Shown here: one piece after another, positions 14,765-23,814 of the stretch
Layout of the letters: each line of letters opens with the position of its first letter
How positions within the stretch are numbered: position 1 is the first letter of the stretch
Source of the DNA: an uncultured Blautia sp.
GTDB lineage: Bacteria > Bacillota > Clostridia > Lachnospirales > Lachnospiraceae
DNA length: 64,000 nt
NCBI GenBank assembly: GCA_934424575.1
Contig: CAKRXU010000002.1
Coordinates: 1 to 64,000, forward strand
Direction: 5' to 3'
Position numbers and translations under genes: made by a program
Notes under the pieces: model-generated
Databases searched by the model: none
What the model was told of the DNA's origin: nothing
The model's input: the letters and a program-made list of their open reading frames with translations, nothing else

Positions 14765-15517
14765 ATGACTACGCAAACACTGCAGACACTGCCTCCCAGT
14801 ATCTTTCCGGAAAGATTTCAGATCTTAAGCGGCAGTGCCCTGAAACTTCTCGCCTGCATCCTGATGCTGATCGACCACACCGGCGTTCTGATCCTCGCCA
14901 ACTGGAAACCTGCCCTCCGGGTGCTCTTTACCATTGGTTCCACAGAGATCACCTGGTACCGCATCGTCCGTGACATCGGCAGATCTGCCTTCCCGATCTT
15001 CTGTTTCCTTCTGATCGAGGGCTTCCTTCACACAAGGAACCGCCGCAAATACGGACAGAACCTGCTTCTCTTCGCGCTGATCTCTGAGATCCCGTGGAAT
15101 TTCGTATTCAGCAATACCTGGCATCATCCGACGCAGAATGTATTTTTTACTCTGTTCCTCGGATATCTCGGGCTCTGTGCACTGGAAGCTCTGTGGGAAA
15201 AACCGGTCCTTCAATTATCCTGTATCGTGGGACTTTTTGGCTTTTCTTATATTTTCCATGCTGATTATAGCTGGCATGGTTTTCTGCTCATCATGATCAT
15301 GTACCTGTTCCGCACGCAGCGGATCCTGCAGGCACTTGTCAGCACACTCTGGATGAATTACGAATGGAAAATGTGCTTTTCCTTTATCTCCATTAATATG
15401 TACAATGGAAAACGCGGCTTTATCCAGGGAAAAGCCGCGAAATATTTCTTTTATCTGTTTTACCCGGTGCATCTCACGATTCTGGTGATCCTCCGGCAGA
15501 TTCTTTTTCTCAGTTAA
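14765..15517 (+). CDS. TraX-family membrane protein
   Basis: About 250 residues with six or more hydrophobic segments. The N-terminal family signature is ALKLLACILMLIDHTGVLIL, and the following blocks include GRSAFPIFCFLLIEGFLHT and LFALISEIPWNF. The founding TraX acetylates F pilin; chromosomal Firmicute members are widespread and probably act as membrane acyltransferases of unknown target. The start at 14765 is set by AAGGAG 6-8 bases upstream; the longer frame from 14717 begins in the promoter. It is not near conjugation genes and converges with the 15521-16189 gene with only 3 bp between. Confidence 0.85.
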   Translation: MTTQTLQTLPPSIFPERFQILSGSALKLLACILMLIDHTGVLILANWKPALRVLFTIGSTEITWYRIVRDIGRSAFPIFCFLLIEGFLHTRNRRKYGQNLLLFALISEIPWNFVFSNTWHHPTQNVFFTLFLGYLGLCALEALWEKPVLQLSCIVGLFGFSYIFHADYSWHGFLLIMIMYLFRTQRILQALVSTLWMNYEWKMCFSFISINMYNGKRGFIQGKAAKYFFYLFYPVHLTILVILRQILFLS

Positions 15518-15520
15518 ATA

Positions 15521-16189
15521 TTAATTCTTTTTGACGATTTCTGCTGCATTTTTGTAGATACTGTCTGCAGGAATGCAGCCTCTTACTGGTGAAAGCGGGT
15601 AGATATTGGAATTTCTTCCGATCACAGTTCCCGGATTCAGGACAGAACCACAGCCAACCTCTACATGATCTCCGAGCATTGCTCCGAATTTCTTGACACC
15701 TGTCTCGATCTTCTCATCGCCGTCCTTGACTACGACAAGCTTCTTGTCGGATTTTACGTTAGAGCAGATAGAACCGGCTCCCATATGGGATTTGTATCCA
15801 AGGACAGAATCCCCTACATAGTTATAATGCGGAACCTGTACTTTGTTGAATAATACGGCATTCTTAAGCTCTGTGGAGTTTCCTACGACAGCGCCCTCAC
15901 CTACGATGGCGTTTCCACGGATGAATGCACAGTGACGCACTTCTGCTTCCTTACCGATGATTGCCGGTCCGTTGATGCAGGCAGTCGGTGCCACTTTCGC
16001 GCTTTTTGCGATCCAGATGTTGCCGTCCTTACAGTCATATTCCTGCGGATCCAGTGTCTCACCGAGCTTTACGATAAAAGCTCCGATCTCCGGAAGGATC
16101 TCCCACGGATAAGTCTTGCCCTCAAATAATTCACCTGCGATCGTTTCATTTAAATCTAAGAGATTTGCGATTGTAAAATCTTTTAACAT
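15521..16189 (-). CDS. Left-handed beta-helix (LbetaH) nucleotidyl/acetyltransferase-like protein
   Basis: 222 residues, mostly hexapeptide repeats (WIAKSAKVAPTACINGPAII, GNAIVGEGAVVGNSTELKNA, DHVEVGCGSVLNPGTVIG) forming a trimeric left-handed beta helix like the C-terminal half of GlmU. It lacks a GlmU N-terminal pyrophosphorylase domain, so common annotations as UDP-GlcNAc pyrophosphorylase overstate it. A sugar-nucleotide acyltransferase or binding role is more likely. Its ATG follows the topoisomerase III stop codon directly (zero spacing), with the GAGGAAAA ribosome site inside that gene, so the two are cotranscribed. Confidence 0.75.
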   Translation of the reverse strand: MLKDFTIANLLDLNETIAGELFEGKTYPWEILPEIGAFIVKLGETLDPQEYDCKDGNIWIAKSAKVAPTACINGPAIIGKEAEVRHCAFIRGNAIVGEGAVVGNSTELKNAVLFNKVQVPHYNYVGDSVLGYKSHMGAGSICSNVKSDKKLVVVKDGDEKIETGVKKFGAMLGDHVEVGCGSVLNPGTVIGRNSNIYPLSPVRGCIPADSIYKNAAEIVKKN

Positions 16190-18232
16190 TTATGCTTTTC
16201 CTCCTCGTTTTGACGTTGTCTGTTTTTTCTGATAATTGACCGCCGCCGCATCAAAAAACTGCCGCAGTGCGTACTGATAATTGCTCTGTTCCACCTGGTC
16301 GGTACGGATCCTGACAAAATGCTCCAGTTTGTCCATATATTCCTGCGGCGTGATACTGCCCTCTGCGACATAATTCAGGCCCTTTTCCCAGCTTGCAGTC
16401 AGTTCCGGGTTCAGAAGCTGGCGAATGGAACAGTTGACCACATCAAAGATCATCTCCCCGAGAAGCGTCGGCGTAATCACCTGTGTCTTCTTGTTCAGGG
16501 CAAGATATTTGATGGAAAAAAGTTTCTTCAGGATCTCTGCCCTGGTCGCACTCGTTCCGATCCCGCTTCCCTTGATCTGCGCACGCAGTTCCTCGTCCTC
16601 GATGAGCTGTCCTGCATTTTCCATCGCAAGAATCATCGAACCGGAATTGTAGCGTTTCGGCGGTGAAGTTTCGCCTTCTTTGATATCCAGCGAATCTACC
16701 GTCAGTATATCACCCTTTTTGAGCTTATGCAATGCAGCAAGAAGCTGTGCATCACAGGAGACATCCTCACTGTCACTTTTTTCCGTATCCTGCGCTTTTA
16801 CGCCTCTGCGGGCGAAAGAATTCGTTGCATACTTGAGGTAGCCTTCCTCCTGGAGCACTTTAAAGCTGGAAAAAAACTTCTCCTTCTGCATCTCCGTCAC
16901 CAGGCTGACTTTCTGATAGACTGCCGGCGGACAGAAAATGCACAGAAAGCGACGCACGATCGTCTCATAGACTCTCTGTGAAGTGACCGACAGACTGTTC
17001 AGTGCATTTAAGCCCTGACCGGTCGGAATGATCGCATAGTGATCTGTGATCTGCTTGTCATTGACGTATCTTGTCTTTGCGATCGTCTTGTAGCTTCCCA
17101 TCTGAAGGACTTCTTCTGCGGTAGTTCCGATCGCAGGATAATTGCGAAGTCCTGAGATATTCTTGTAAATTTCCTTTGACACTGCGGTAGAAAGCACTCT
17201 GGCGTCCGTTCGCGGATAAGTGACAAGTTTCTTCTCATAGAGTTCCTGCGTGATACGGAGAGTCTCATCCGGGCTGATCTTGAACAGCTTGGAGCAGACA
17301 TTCTGAAGCTCCGCCAGGTTAAAAAGAAGCGGCGGATTCTTGTTTTCTTTCTTGCGCTCGATCTTGTCAACGCTGCATCTGAGCGGCTGCTCCGTGCTCA
17401 GGAAATCGATCAGTTCCTGTGCGTGTTTCTTTTCTTTGAAACCATTTTCCTTGTATAAATAAGGAGACTGGAAGTAACGGCTTCCTTCCACGGCTCTCCA
17501 TTCACCGTCAAATTTCTCCCCTTCCAGTGCGATTCCTGAGATCACCCTGTAGAATGGTGTCTTGACGAAAGAGCGGATCTCTCGTTCCCGGCGCACGACC
17601 ATGCCAAGGACACAGGTCATAACGCGTCCTACCGCGATCGCCTGATATTTGCTCTTAAGGTAGCTCGAAACGCTGTTTCCGTAGCGCAGTGTGAGCACTC
17701 TGGAAAAATTGATCCCCATGAGATAGTCCTCCTTGGCGCGGAGGTAGGCAGAATTCGCCAGATTGTCATAGGATGACAGGTCCTTCGCTTCGCGGATCCC
17801 CCTGAGGATCTCCTCCTCCGTCTGGGAATCGATCCAGACTCGTCTCTGTTTCTTGTCCTTCACTCCTGCCATCTGTGCGACCAGACGGTAGATATATTCT
17901 CCCTCTCGCCCGGAGTCGGTACACACATAGATGGTCTCTACATCCGGCCGGTTCAGAAGCCCTTTCACAATGTCAAACTGTTTCTGAACCCCCGGAATCA
18001 CCTCGTATTTAAATTCGCGCGGCAAAAAAGGCAGGGTATCAAAACTCCACCTTTTGTATTTGATGTCATATTTTTCGGGATAGCTCATAGTGACCAGGTG
18101 TCCTACACACCAGGTCACTATGGAATCCTGAGATTCTAAGTATCCGTCTTTTCTCTGTCCGTTGATTTTTAATGCTTTTGCAAATTCCTGAGCGACGCTC
18201 GGTTTCTCTGCAATATATAAAGCCTTACCCAT
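16190..18232 (-). CDS. topB: DNA topoisomerase III (type IA)
   Basis: 680 residues. It relaxes and decatenates DNA through a single-strand break. The Toprim domain starts MGKALYIAEKPSVAQEFAKAL and has VCTDSGREGEYIYRL (about residues 103-117), the Firmicute/eukaryote-like variant with D-S-G-REGE instead of D-x-D-REGE. The catalytic tyrosine is Y339 in TYPRTDARVLS. The zinc-finger tail of topoisomerase I is absent, as usual for TopB. The start is placed at ATG 18232 because the family begins MGKAL; a GTG at 18247 inside the formate channel gene is an alternative. It lies 1 bp after the formate channel stop codon, forming one operon. Confidence 0.92.
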   Translation of the reverse strand: MGKALYIAEKPSVAQEFAKALKINGQRKDGYLESQDSIVTWCVGHLVTMSYPEKYDIKYKRWSFDTLPFLPREFKYEVIPGVQKQFDIVKGLLNRPDVETIYVCTDSGREGEYIYRLVAQMAGVKDKKQRRVWIDSQTEEEILRGIREAKDLSSYDNLANSAYLRAKEDYLMGINFSRVLTLRYGNSVSSYLKSKYQAIAVGRVMTCVLGMVVRREREIRSFVKTPFYRVISGIALEGEKFDGEWRAVEGSRYFQSPYLYKENGFKEKKHAQELIDFLSTEQPLRCSVDKIERKKENKNPPLLFNLAELQNVCSKLFKISPDETLRITQELYEKKLVTYPRTDARVLSTAVSKEIYKNISGLRNYPAIGTTAEEVLQMGSYKTIAKTRYVNDKQITDHYAIIPTGQGLNALNSLSVTSQRVYETIVRRFLCIFCPPAVYQKVSLVTEMQKEKFFSSFKVLQEEGYLKYATNSFARRGVKAQDTEKSDSEDVSCDAQLLAALHKLKKGDILTVDSLDIKEGETSPPKRYNSGSMILAMENAGQLIEDEELRAQIKGSGIGTSATRAEILKKLFSIKYLALNKKTQVITPTLLGEMIFDVVNCSIRQLLNPELTASWEKGLNYVAEGSITPQEYMDKLEHFVRIRTDQVEQSNYQYALRQFFDAAAVNYQKKQTTSKRGGKA

Positions 18233-18233
18233 A

Positions 18234-18992
18234 TTATTGATCTGCACTCATCTTTCTAAGCGGCCATGCAAGAAGTACTGCACCGCCAACCATATTTCCC
18301 AGTGTGACAATCACCATGCTCTTGATCATCGCGCCAACGGAAAGTCCTGGTACCAGGCAGGCTGCTGTCACAAAAATACCCATGTTTGCAACGCAGTGCT
18401 CAAATCCGCTGACAACGAATCCTGAGATACACATAACGATCATCAGGAACTTCGCGGCTTCACTCTTTAATTTGATTCCGCAAAGTACTCCGAGACATAC
18501 AAAGAAATTACACAGAACTGCACGGAAAAACATCTGACCTGCCGGGATCGCAAGTTTGTTTCCGATAAAACCAGCAAAATAATCCTTGGTTCCTGATGCG
18601 CCCGCCCATACAAAGATCAGGGACAGGATCAGGCATCCAACAAAGTTCCCTATGTAGCTGACAAGCCATACCTTACCGGCATCACCCAGAGTCACTCGCT
18701 TGTCATAGACACCAAACGCCATGACCAGGTTGTTTCCTGTAAAAAGCTCTCCTCCGACCATGGAGATCAGAAGGACTGCGATCGAGAACACCAATGCTCC
18801 CAGAAACTTGCCCCACGCCGGCTCCTCTGCTCCGGCAAAAACATTACCGACTACATTAGAGAAGATCATCGCAACCACAATGAAGAATCCTGCCATGATC
18901 GCCCGCATAAAGTACTTCAGAAAATCGTTCTGAAGAAGGGTGATCTTCGCGTTTGCTGCATTTGATAATTTCTGTACATCCTCGTAATTCAT
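18234..18992 (-). CDS. focA: Formate/nitrite channel (FocA/NirC family)
   Basis: About 252 residues with six membrane helices. Family blocks: FLKYFMRAIMAGFFIVVAMI, SMVGGELFTGNNLVMAFG (the conserved loop in helix 2/3), GNFVGCLILSL and SGFEHCVANMG (with the pore His of formate channels). It moves formate across the membrane and fits the formate dehydrogenase module at 44.2-49.2 kb. ATG 18992 has AGGGAGG 8 bases upstream. An in-frame TTG at 19037 also has its own GGAGG and would add 15 residues. A consensus promoter is at 19065-19093. The topB gene follows in the same transcript. Confidence 0.92.
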   Translation of the reverse strand: MNYEDVQKLSNAANAKITLLQNDFLKYFMRAIMAGFFIVVAMIFSNVVGNVFAGAEEPAWGKFLGALVFSIAVLLISMVGGELFTGNNLVMAFGVYDKRVTLGDAGKVWLVSYIGNFVGCLILSLIFVWAGASGTKDYFAGFIGNKLAIPAGQMFFRAVLCNFFVCLGVLCGIKLKSEAAKFLMIVMCISGFVVSGFEHCVANMGIFVTAACLVPGLSVGAMIKSMVIVTLGNMVGGAVLLAWPLRKMSADQ

Positions 18993-19064
18993 AAAAAATA
19001 CCTCCCTTTCCCTGAACACATTGTATTTGTGCTTCAATGTGTCCTCCGCATATTGTGTTCACTT

Positions 19065-19093
19065 ATTATAGCATTTTGAACAATTTTTCTCAA
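19065..19093 (-). promoter_or_regulatory. Promoter of the formate channel gene
   Basis: On the minus strand TTGAGA (19093-19088), a 17-bp spacer and TATAAT (19070-19065). The resulting leader contains complementary GAACACA and TGTGTTC segments (about 19014-19060) that can pair around the first ribosome site. Confidence 0.8.
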
Positions 19094-19155
19094 CAAAAAT
19101 CGGTTAAAGTTCGGTATTTTATCTATAAACTTTTCCATTTACTGATAACTTTCAG

Positions 19156-20187
19156 CTATCGGATCAGTAATGCGTAATCTTTCCTGTCAATGACCTCACC
19201 GATCACTGCACAGAGCAGATCAAGCCCTTTTAATTCGGCAAGAAGCTTCTCGGCTTCCTCTGCCGGGACTGCTGCCAGAAGACCTCCGGATGTCTGTGGG
19301 TCAAACACAAGATCCTCTCTCCAGAGCTCTGCGCTGCTCTCATATCCTGCTTTGCCCGCGAATTCACGGTTGCGATATGCGCCGCCAGGAATGAGCCCCA
19401 TAGATGCATATTCCTCTACATCCGGAAGGATTGGCAGGGATCTCGTGTCGATCACCAGTGTCTTCTGGCTTCCCTCTGCCATCTCTGTTCCGTGACCGCC
19501 AAGGCCGAAGCCTGTAACATCCGTACACGCATGGATCGTATACTTCTTCAGGATCTCTGCTGCATATTTATTCAGCGTCTTCATAGATCTAAGGGCTGCC
19601 TCACGTGCCTCCTCCGATACAAGGTCTGCTTTGATCGCGGTATTGACAATACCTGTTCCGAGTGGTTTGGTGAGGATCAGCTTATCGCCTGTCTGTGCCC
19701 CGTAATTTTTCCAGAATTTCGCCGGATGGACGAAGCCTGTAACACTCAGTCCATACTTCGGTGTGTCGTCCTGGATCGTATGTCCGCCTGCAAGAACTGC
19801 GCCTGCCTCCAGTACTTTGTCTGCGCCTCCCTTGAGGATCTCGCCCAGGATCTCGGTATCCATCTCCTTCGGAAACGCTACGATATTCAGTGCGGTCTTT
19901 GGTTCGCCGCCCATCGCGTAGACATCACTCAGGGCATTCGCCGCTGCGATCTGTCCGAAATCATAAGGATCATCTGCCACCGGCGTAAAGAAATCCAGCG
20001 TCTGGATCATTGCCAGTTCGTCTGAGATCTTGTAGACAGCCGCATCATCTGAGGTTTCTGTTCCCACAAGAAGATGTTCATCATGAAATTTCGGCAGTTT
20101 GCAGAGCACTCCCGCAAGCGTGCCCGGTCCTACCTTGGCAGCACAACCACAGTTTGGTGCAAGTTTTGTCAGATACACCTTTTCCAT
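19156..20187 (-). CDS. selD: Selenide, water dikinase (selenophosphate synthetase)
   Basis: 343 residues. It makes selenophosphate from selenide and ATP for selenocysteine tRNA, selenouridine tRNA or selenium-molybdenum hydroxylases. The N-terminal catalytic segment is APNCGCAAKVGPG, with C13/C15 and K18; the catalytic position is Cys, not Sec. ATP-binding blocks LDFFTPVADDPYDFGQIAAAN and AGGHTIQDDTPKYGLSVTG match the PurM/AIR-synthase-like fold. Length matches SelD. selA, selB and selC are not in the window, and the formate dehydrogenase here uses Cys, so which selenium pathway it feeds is open. It is a single gene between focA and asd. Confidence 0.93.
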   Translation of the reverse strand: MEKVYLTKLAPNCGCAAKVGPGTLAGVLCKLPKFHDEHLLVGTETSDDAAVYKISDELAMIQTLDFFTPVADDPYDFGQIAAANALSDVYAMGGEPKTALNIVAFPKEMDTEILGEILKGGADKVLEAGAVLAGGHTIQDDTPKYGLSVTGFVHPAKFWKNYGAQTGDKLILTKPLGTGIVNTAIKADLVSEEAREAALRSMKTLNKYAAEILKKYTIHACTDVTGFGLGGHGTEMAEGSQKTLVIDTRSLPILPDVEEYASMGLIPGGAYRNREFAGKAGYESSAELWREDLVFDPQTSGGLLAAVPAEEAEKLLAELKGLDLLCAVIGEVIDRKDYALLIR

Positions 20188-20284
20188 TTTGTCTGATACT
20201 CCCTTCTATATTATATGTTTTTATGAAAAATCATTTTTCAGTCTTAGACTTTATCATAACACAAATTCTCCAGATTCTCCACCG

Positions 20285-20326
20285 CAAAAAAACCGCCCTG
20301 CCAGATTTCTTTCTGGCAGAACGGTT
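20285..20326 (-). terminator. Terminator of asd
   Basis: AACCGTTCTGCCAGA pairs with TCTGGCAGGGCGGTT on the minus strand (one mismatch and a G-U), followed by seven T. It lies between asd and selD. Confidence 0.9.
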
Positions 20327-20348
20327 CTCCTGTTTTTTATGTTTGGAT

Positions 20349-21434
20349 TTATTTCTTTGTGATATATCCTTTTGCCTTGAGTGTCTCTGCACAAAGTACA
20401 GCTCCACCGGCTGCTCCTCTTACGGTGTTGTGGGAAAGTCCTACGAATTTGTAATCGTAAACTTTGTCCTCACGGAGACGTCCGATAGATACGCCCATTC
20501 CGTTTTCGTAGTTGACATCCTCGCTTACCTGCGGACGGTTGTCTTCTTCGAGGTACTGGATAAAGTGCTTCGGTGCGCTCGGAAGTTCCAGTTCCTGTGG
20601 AAGTCCCTTGAAGTTTCTCAGGGCTTCGATCAGCTGCTCTTTGGTAGGTTTCTTGCGGAATTTAACGAATACTGCTGCTGTATGTCCGTTCAGTACCGGA
20701 ACACGCAGGCACTGGCAGGTGATGACTGGCTCTGTAGCCGGTACGATCACACCGTCCTCGATCTTGCCCCACAGTCTCAGCGGCTCTTTCTCACTCTTTT
20801 CTTCTTCTCCACCGATGTATGGAATGATGTTGTGTTCCATTTCCGGCCAGTCTTTGAAGGTTTTTCCTGCTCCGGAGATTGCCTGGTATGTAGTAGCAAC
20901 TACTTCATATGGCTCAAATTCTTTCCATGCAGTAAGTACCGGTGCGTAGCTCTGGATGGAGCAGTTTGGTTTAACAGCGATGAATCCTCTTGTTGTTCCA
21001 AGACGTTTCTGCTGATATTTGATAACATCGAAATGTTCCGGGTTGATCTCCGGCACTACCATCGGTACATCCGGTGTCCAGCGATGTGCGCTGTTGTTGG
21101 ATACAACAGGAGTCTCTGTCTTTGCGTATTCTTCTTCGATCGCTTTGATCTCGTCCTTGGACATATCAACTGCTGAAAATACGAAATCTACAGTAGAAGC
21201 AACTTTTTCTACTTCGTTTACGTTCATGACAACGATCTTCTTTACTGCTTCCGGCATCGGAGTGTCCATTTTCCATCTTCCGCCTACTGCTTCTTCGTAG
21301 GTCTTGCCTGCGCTTCTCGGGCTTGCAGCAAGGGTAACAACCTCAAACCACGGATGATTCTCCAGAAGGGAGATAAATCTCTGTCCTACCATACCAGTAG
21401 CACCTAAAATGCCGACTCTCAGTTTTTCGCTCAT
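20349..21434 (-). CDS. asd: Aspartate-semialdehyde dehydrogenase
   Basis: 361 residues. It reduces aspartyl phosphate to aspartate semialdehyde with NADPH, the branch point to lysine/diaminopimelate, threonine and methionine. The Rossmann motif GILGATGMVGQRFISLL is at residues 8-24. The catalytic Cys is in AVKPNCSIQSYAPVL (about 153-167), and the substrate-contacting block AVFVKFRKKP lies near 253-262. It is the longer archaeal/eukaryal-like form, common in Clostridia, rather than the short bacterial type. It lies 106 bp downstream of argH on the same strand with no clear terminator between. A TATAGT -10 region near 21507-21512 suggests its own promoter. Confidence 0.95.
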   Translation of the reverse strand: MSEKLRVGILGATGMVGQRFISLLENHPWFEVVTLAASPRSAGKTYEEAVGGRWKMDTPMPEAVKKIVVMNVNEVEKVASTVDFVFSAVDMSKDEIKAIEEEYAKTETPVVSNNSAHRWTPDVPMVVPEINPEHFDVIKYQQKRLGTTRGFIAVKPNCSIQSYAPVLTAWKEFEPYEVVATTYQAISGAGKTFKDWPEMEHNIIPYIGGEEEKSEKEPLRLWGKIEDGVIVPATEPVITCQCLRVPVLNGHTAAVFVKFRKKPTKEQLIEALRNFKGLPQELELPSAPKHFIQYLEEDNRPQVSEDVNYENGMGVSIGRLREDKVYDYKFVGLSHNTVRGAAGGAVLCAETLKAKGYITKK

Positions 21435-21540
21435 AATAACATTTTCTCCTCACTCATTTATTCTTATATGTCTTTGTGTGGCACACATCTGTTTTCTTTG
21501 TACATACTATACCACTTTGTATAAAAATGCAAGAGGTTTT

Positions 21541-22920
21541 TTAATTATTTTTCAAATATTCACGATTTAATGCGATGATCTGCTCCATGACCTTCGGACC
21601 AGGTGCGCCGTAGGTCTCACGTTTCTCTACGCAGGTCTTCATGCTGATCGCTTCGTAGATGTCCTGTTCGAAGACCGGAGAGATCTCTTTGTACTCCTCA
21701 AGTGGAAGTTCATCCAGGGAGATGCCCTTGTCGATGCAGGTCAGGACAAGGCGGCCTACGATGCCATGTGCATCACGGAACGGTACCCCGTGGTTTACGA
21801 GATAATCAGCGGCATCTGTCGCGTTGGTAAAGCCGTTCTTTGCACTTGCTTCCATGACATCTTTGCGGAATTCCATGGTAGAAACCATTCCTGTGAACAG
21901 GGCGATGCAGCCTTTCACTGTGTCGATCGCGTCAAAGGTCAGCTCTTTATCTTCCTGCATGTCTTTGTTGTAGGCGAGCGGAATGCCTTTCATGGTTGTA
22001 AGGATAGAAGTCAAGGCACCATAAACACGACCTGTTTTTCCTCTTACAAGCTCTGCGATATCCGGATTCTTCTTCTGCGGCATGATGCTGCTTCCTGTAC
22101 TGTAGGCATCGTCGATCTCAACGAAACGGTACTCGTTGGAGTTCCAGAGGATGATCTCCTCGCAGAAACGGCTCAGATGCATCATGACAGTGGACATGGC
22201 AGAAAGAAGCTCGATCACATAATCCCTGTCAGATACGGAATCCATGCTGTTTCTTGTCGGCTCATCAAAGCCAAGCAGCTCTGCTGTATAAAATCTGTCC
22301 AGCGGGTAGGTGGTTCCTGCAAGTGCGCCTGCACCGAGCGGACAGGTGTTCATACGTTTGCGGATGTCTGCCATACGGCTTCTGTCTCTGCGGAACATCT
22401 CGAAATATGCACCTACATGGTGTGCCAGGGTAACAGGCTGTGCTTTCTGAAGATGTGTGAATCCAGGCATGTAGGTGTGCACATTGTTTTCCATAATGGT
22501 CTGGAGTGCTTCCAGAAGTTTCTTGAGTTCTGCGTCGATCTCTTCGATCTCGTCGCGGACATAAAGTTTCATGTCAAGTGCAACCTGGTCGTTACGGCTT
22601 CTTCCTGTGTGAAGCTTCTTGCCAGGATCTCCGATGCGGTCGATCAGATTTGCCTCAACAAAGCTGTGGATATCCTCATATTCGGATGTGATCTCCAGCT
22701 TGCCGGATTCTACGTCTGCAAGGATGCCATCCAGTCCTTCAAGGATCTGGTCTCTCTCCTCTTCTGTCAGGATTCCCTGCTTTGCAAGCATTCTGACATG
22801 AGCTTTGCTTCCACGGATGTCCTGTTTATAAAATTTCTGGTCAAATGAAATAGATGCATTAAAGTTGTATACAAGTTTGTCCGTCTCCTTTGTGAAACGT
22901 CCTCCCCATAACTGTGCCAT
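21541..22920 (-). CDS. argH: Argininosuccinate lyase
   Basis: 459 residues. It cleaves argininosuccinate to arginine and fumarate, the last step of arginine synthesis. Family blocks: MAQLWGGRFTKETDKLVYNFNASI at the start, HTGRSRNDQVALDMKLY (about 107-123), PGFTHLQKAQPVTLAHH (catalytic His region, ~158-174) and the fumarase-superfamily signature GSSIMPQKKNPD (~278-289) with the catalytic Ser. AAGGAGG precedes ATG 22920. argG is not adjacent. A CTGCCG/CGGCAG hairpin (22952-22981) lies in the leader. Confidence 0.97.
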   Translation of the reverse strand: MAQLWGGRFTKETDKLVYNFNASISFDQKFYKQDIRGSKAHVRMLAKQGILTEEERDQILEGLDGILADVESGKLEITSEYEDIHSFVEANLIDRIGDPGKKLHTGRSRNDQVALDMKLYVRDEIEEIDAELKKLLEALQTIMENNVHTYMPGFTHLQKAQPVTLAHHVGAYFEMFRRDRSRMADIRKRMNTCPLGAGALAGTTYPLDRFYTAELLGFDEPTRNSMDSVSDRDYVIELLSAMSTVMMHLSRFCEEIILWNSNEYRFVEIDDAYSTGSSIMPQKKNPDIAELVRGKTGRVYGALTSILTTMKGIPLAYNKDMQEDKELTFDAIDTVKGCIALFTGMVSTMEFRKDVMEASAKNGFTNATDAADYLVNHGVPFRDAHGIVGRLVLTCIDKGISLDELPLEEYKEISPVFEQDIYEAISMKTCVEKRETYGAPGPKVMEQIIALNREYLKNN

Positions 22921-23056
22921 AGTTTCCTCCTTGTTGTACGGTGATTTTGCTGCTGCCGATATTTATGAAACATTCCGGCAGTGTATAATTTTCTATCAGT
23001 TTACCACATTCCAGTGGAAAATCAAAGGGCAGAACCCTCTGAAATTTGTTTTTGCT

Positions 23057-23680
23057 TCAATTTTTTTCCTGTTCGCGCTTCGAAAAGACGCAGCCACAGT
23101 AATTCTGCCGGTAAAGATCGTATTCGTGGGACAGCTCGATGGAACGTTTATAGCCATTTTTCTTCTTGAAATCGGATGGAAGATGGGGTACTTTGTAGAT
23201 CTCTGCCAGTTCCTCGCCGATCTCATTGATCTTCTCTGCGTTTTTGAGCGGGCTGATCGAGAGGGTTGTCGTGAAGTAGTCATAACCGCCTTCTTCGGCA
23301 AGTTTTGCGGCTTCTTCCATGCGGAGACGGTAGCATTTGAAACAGCGTTCACCGCCCTCCGGAACTTTTTCCATGCCTTTTGCCATTTCATAAAAGACCT
23401 GCGGATCGTAAGTTCCTTCTTCTATATGCACCGGATGCGTAAATGGCATCTCGGACACCAGACGGCGGATCTCTGCAACTCGCTTGCGGTATTCCTCCTC
23501 TAATGAAATATTTGGATTATAAAAAAATACCGTGATCTCAAAATACTGAGACAGGTATTCCAGCACGTAACTGCTGCATGGCGCACAGCAGCTGTGGAGA
23601 AAAAGCCTCGGGATTCTGCCTTCTTTTTTTATATTCTCGATAAGTTTATCAAGTTCTTTCTGATAGTTTCGTTTGTTCAT
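23057..23680 (-). CDS. queH: Epoxyqueuosine reductase QueH (DUF208)
   Basis: 207 residues. It performs the final reduction of epoxyqueuosine to queuosine in tRNA, the cobalamin-independent alternative to QueG. Diagnostic cysteines are seen in LHSCCAPCSSYVLEYL (residues ~27-42), ERCFKCYRLRM (~102-112) and NYCGCVFS (~193-200), which bind a 4Fe-4S cluster and an additional metal site. Length is typical of QueH. It is monocistronic here, between argH and the divergent ABC pair; no other que gene is in the window, so queuine or a precursor may be salvaged. Confidence 0.93.
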   Translation of the reverse strand: MNKRNYQKELDKLIENIKKEGRIPRLFLHSCCAPCSSYVLEYLSQYFEITVFFYNPNISLEEEYRKRVAEIRRLVSEMPFTHPVHIEEGTYDPQVFYEMAKGMEKVPEGGERCFKCYRLRMEEAAKLAEEGGYDYFTTTLSISPLKNAEKINEIGEELAEIYKVPHLPSDFKKKNGYKRSIELSHEYDLYRQNYCGCVFSKREQEKN

Positions 23681-23814
23681 GATGGTATTCCTCTTATAAA
23701 ATTCTATACGGATTCTTCTATATCAGGCTGTTTCTTGAATCCTTTTTCCTATCATAACACAGATGCTCTCTCCCGCATATCTTAAAATATAGATTCTCTT
23801 TCGAGGTATTTTGT

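Noticed and set aside
14765..15517. Conjugation gene cluster suggested by the TraX-like protein
   Set aside because: No pilus, mating-pair or relaxase gene is nearby, and TraX-family proteins are common as stand-alone chromosomal genes in Firmicutes.
20010..21176. 388-codon plus-strand frame across the selD/asd junction
   Set aside because: It spans the asd terminator and the conserved coding strands of selD and asd; composition is that of an antisense shadow.
21766..22848. 360-codon plus-strand frame opposite argH
   Set aside because: argH is unambiguous on the minus strand; the antisense frame has no start signal or family motif.
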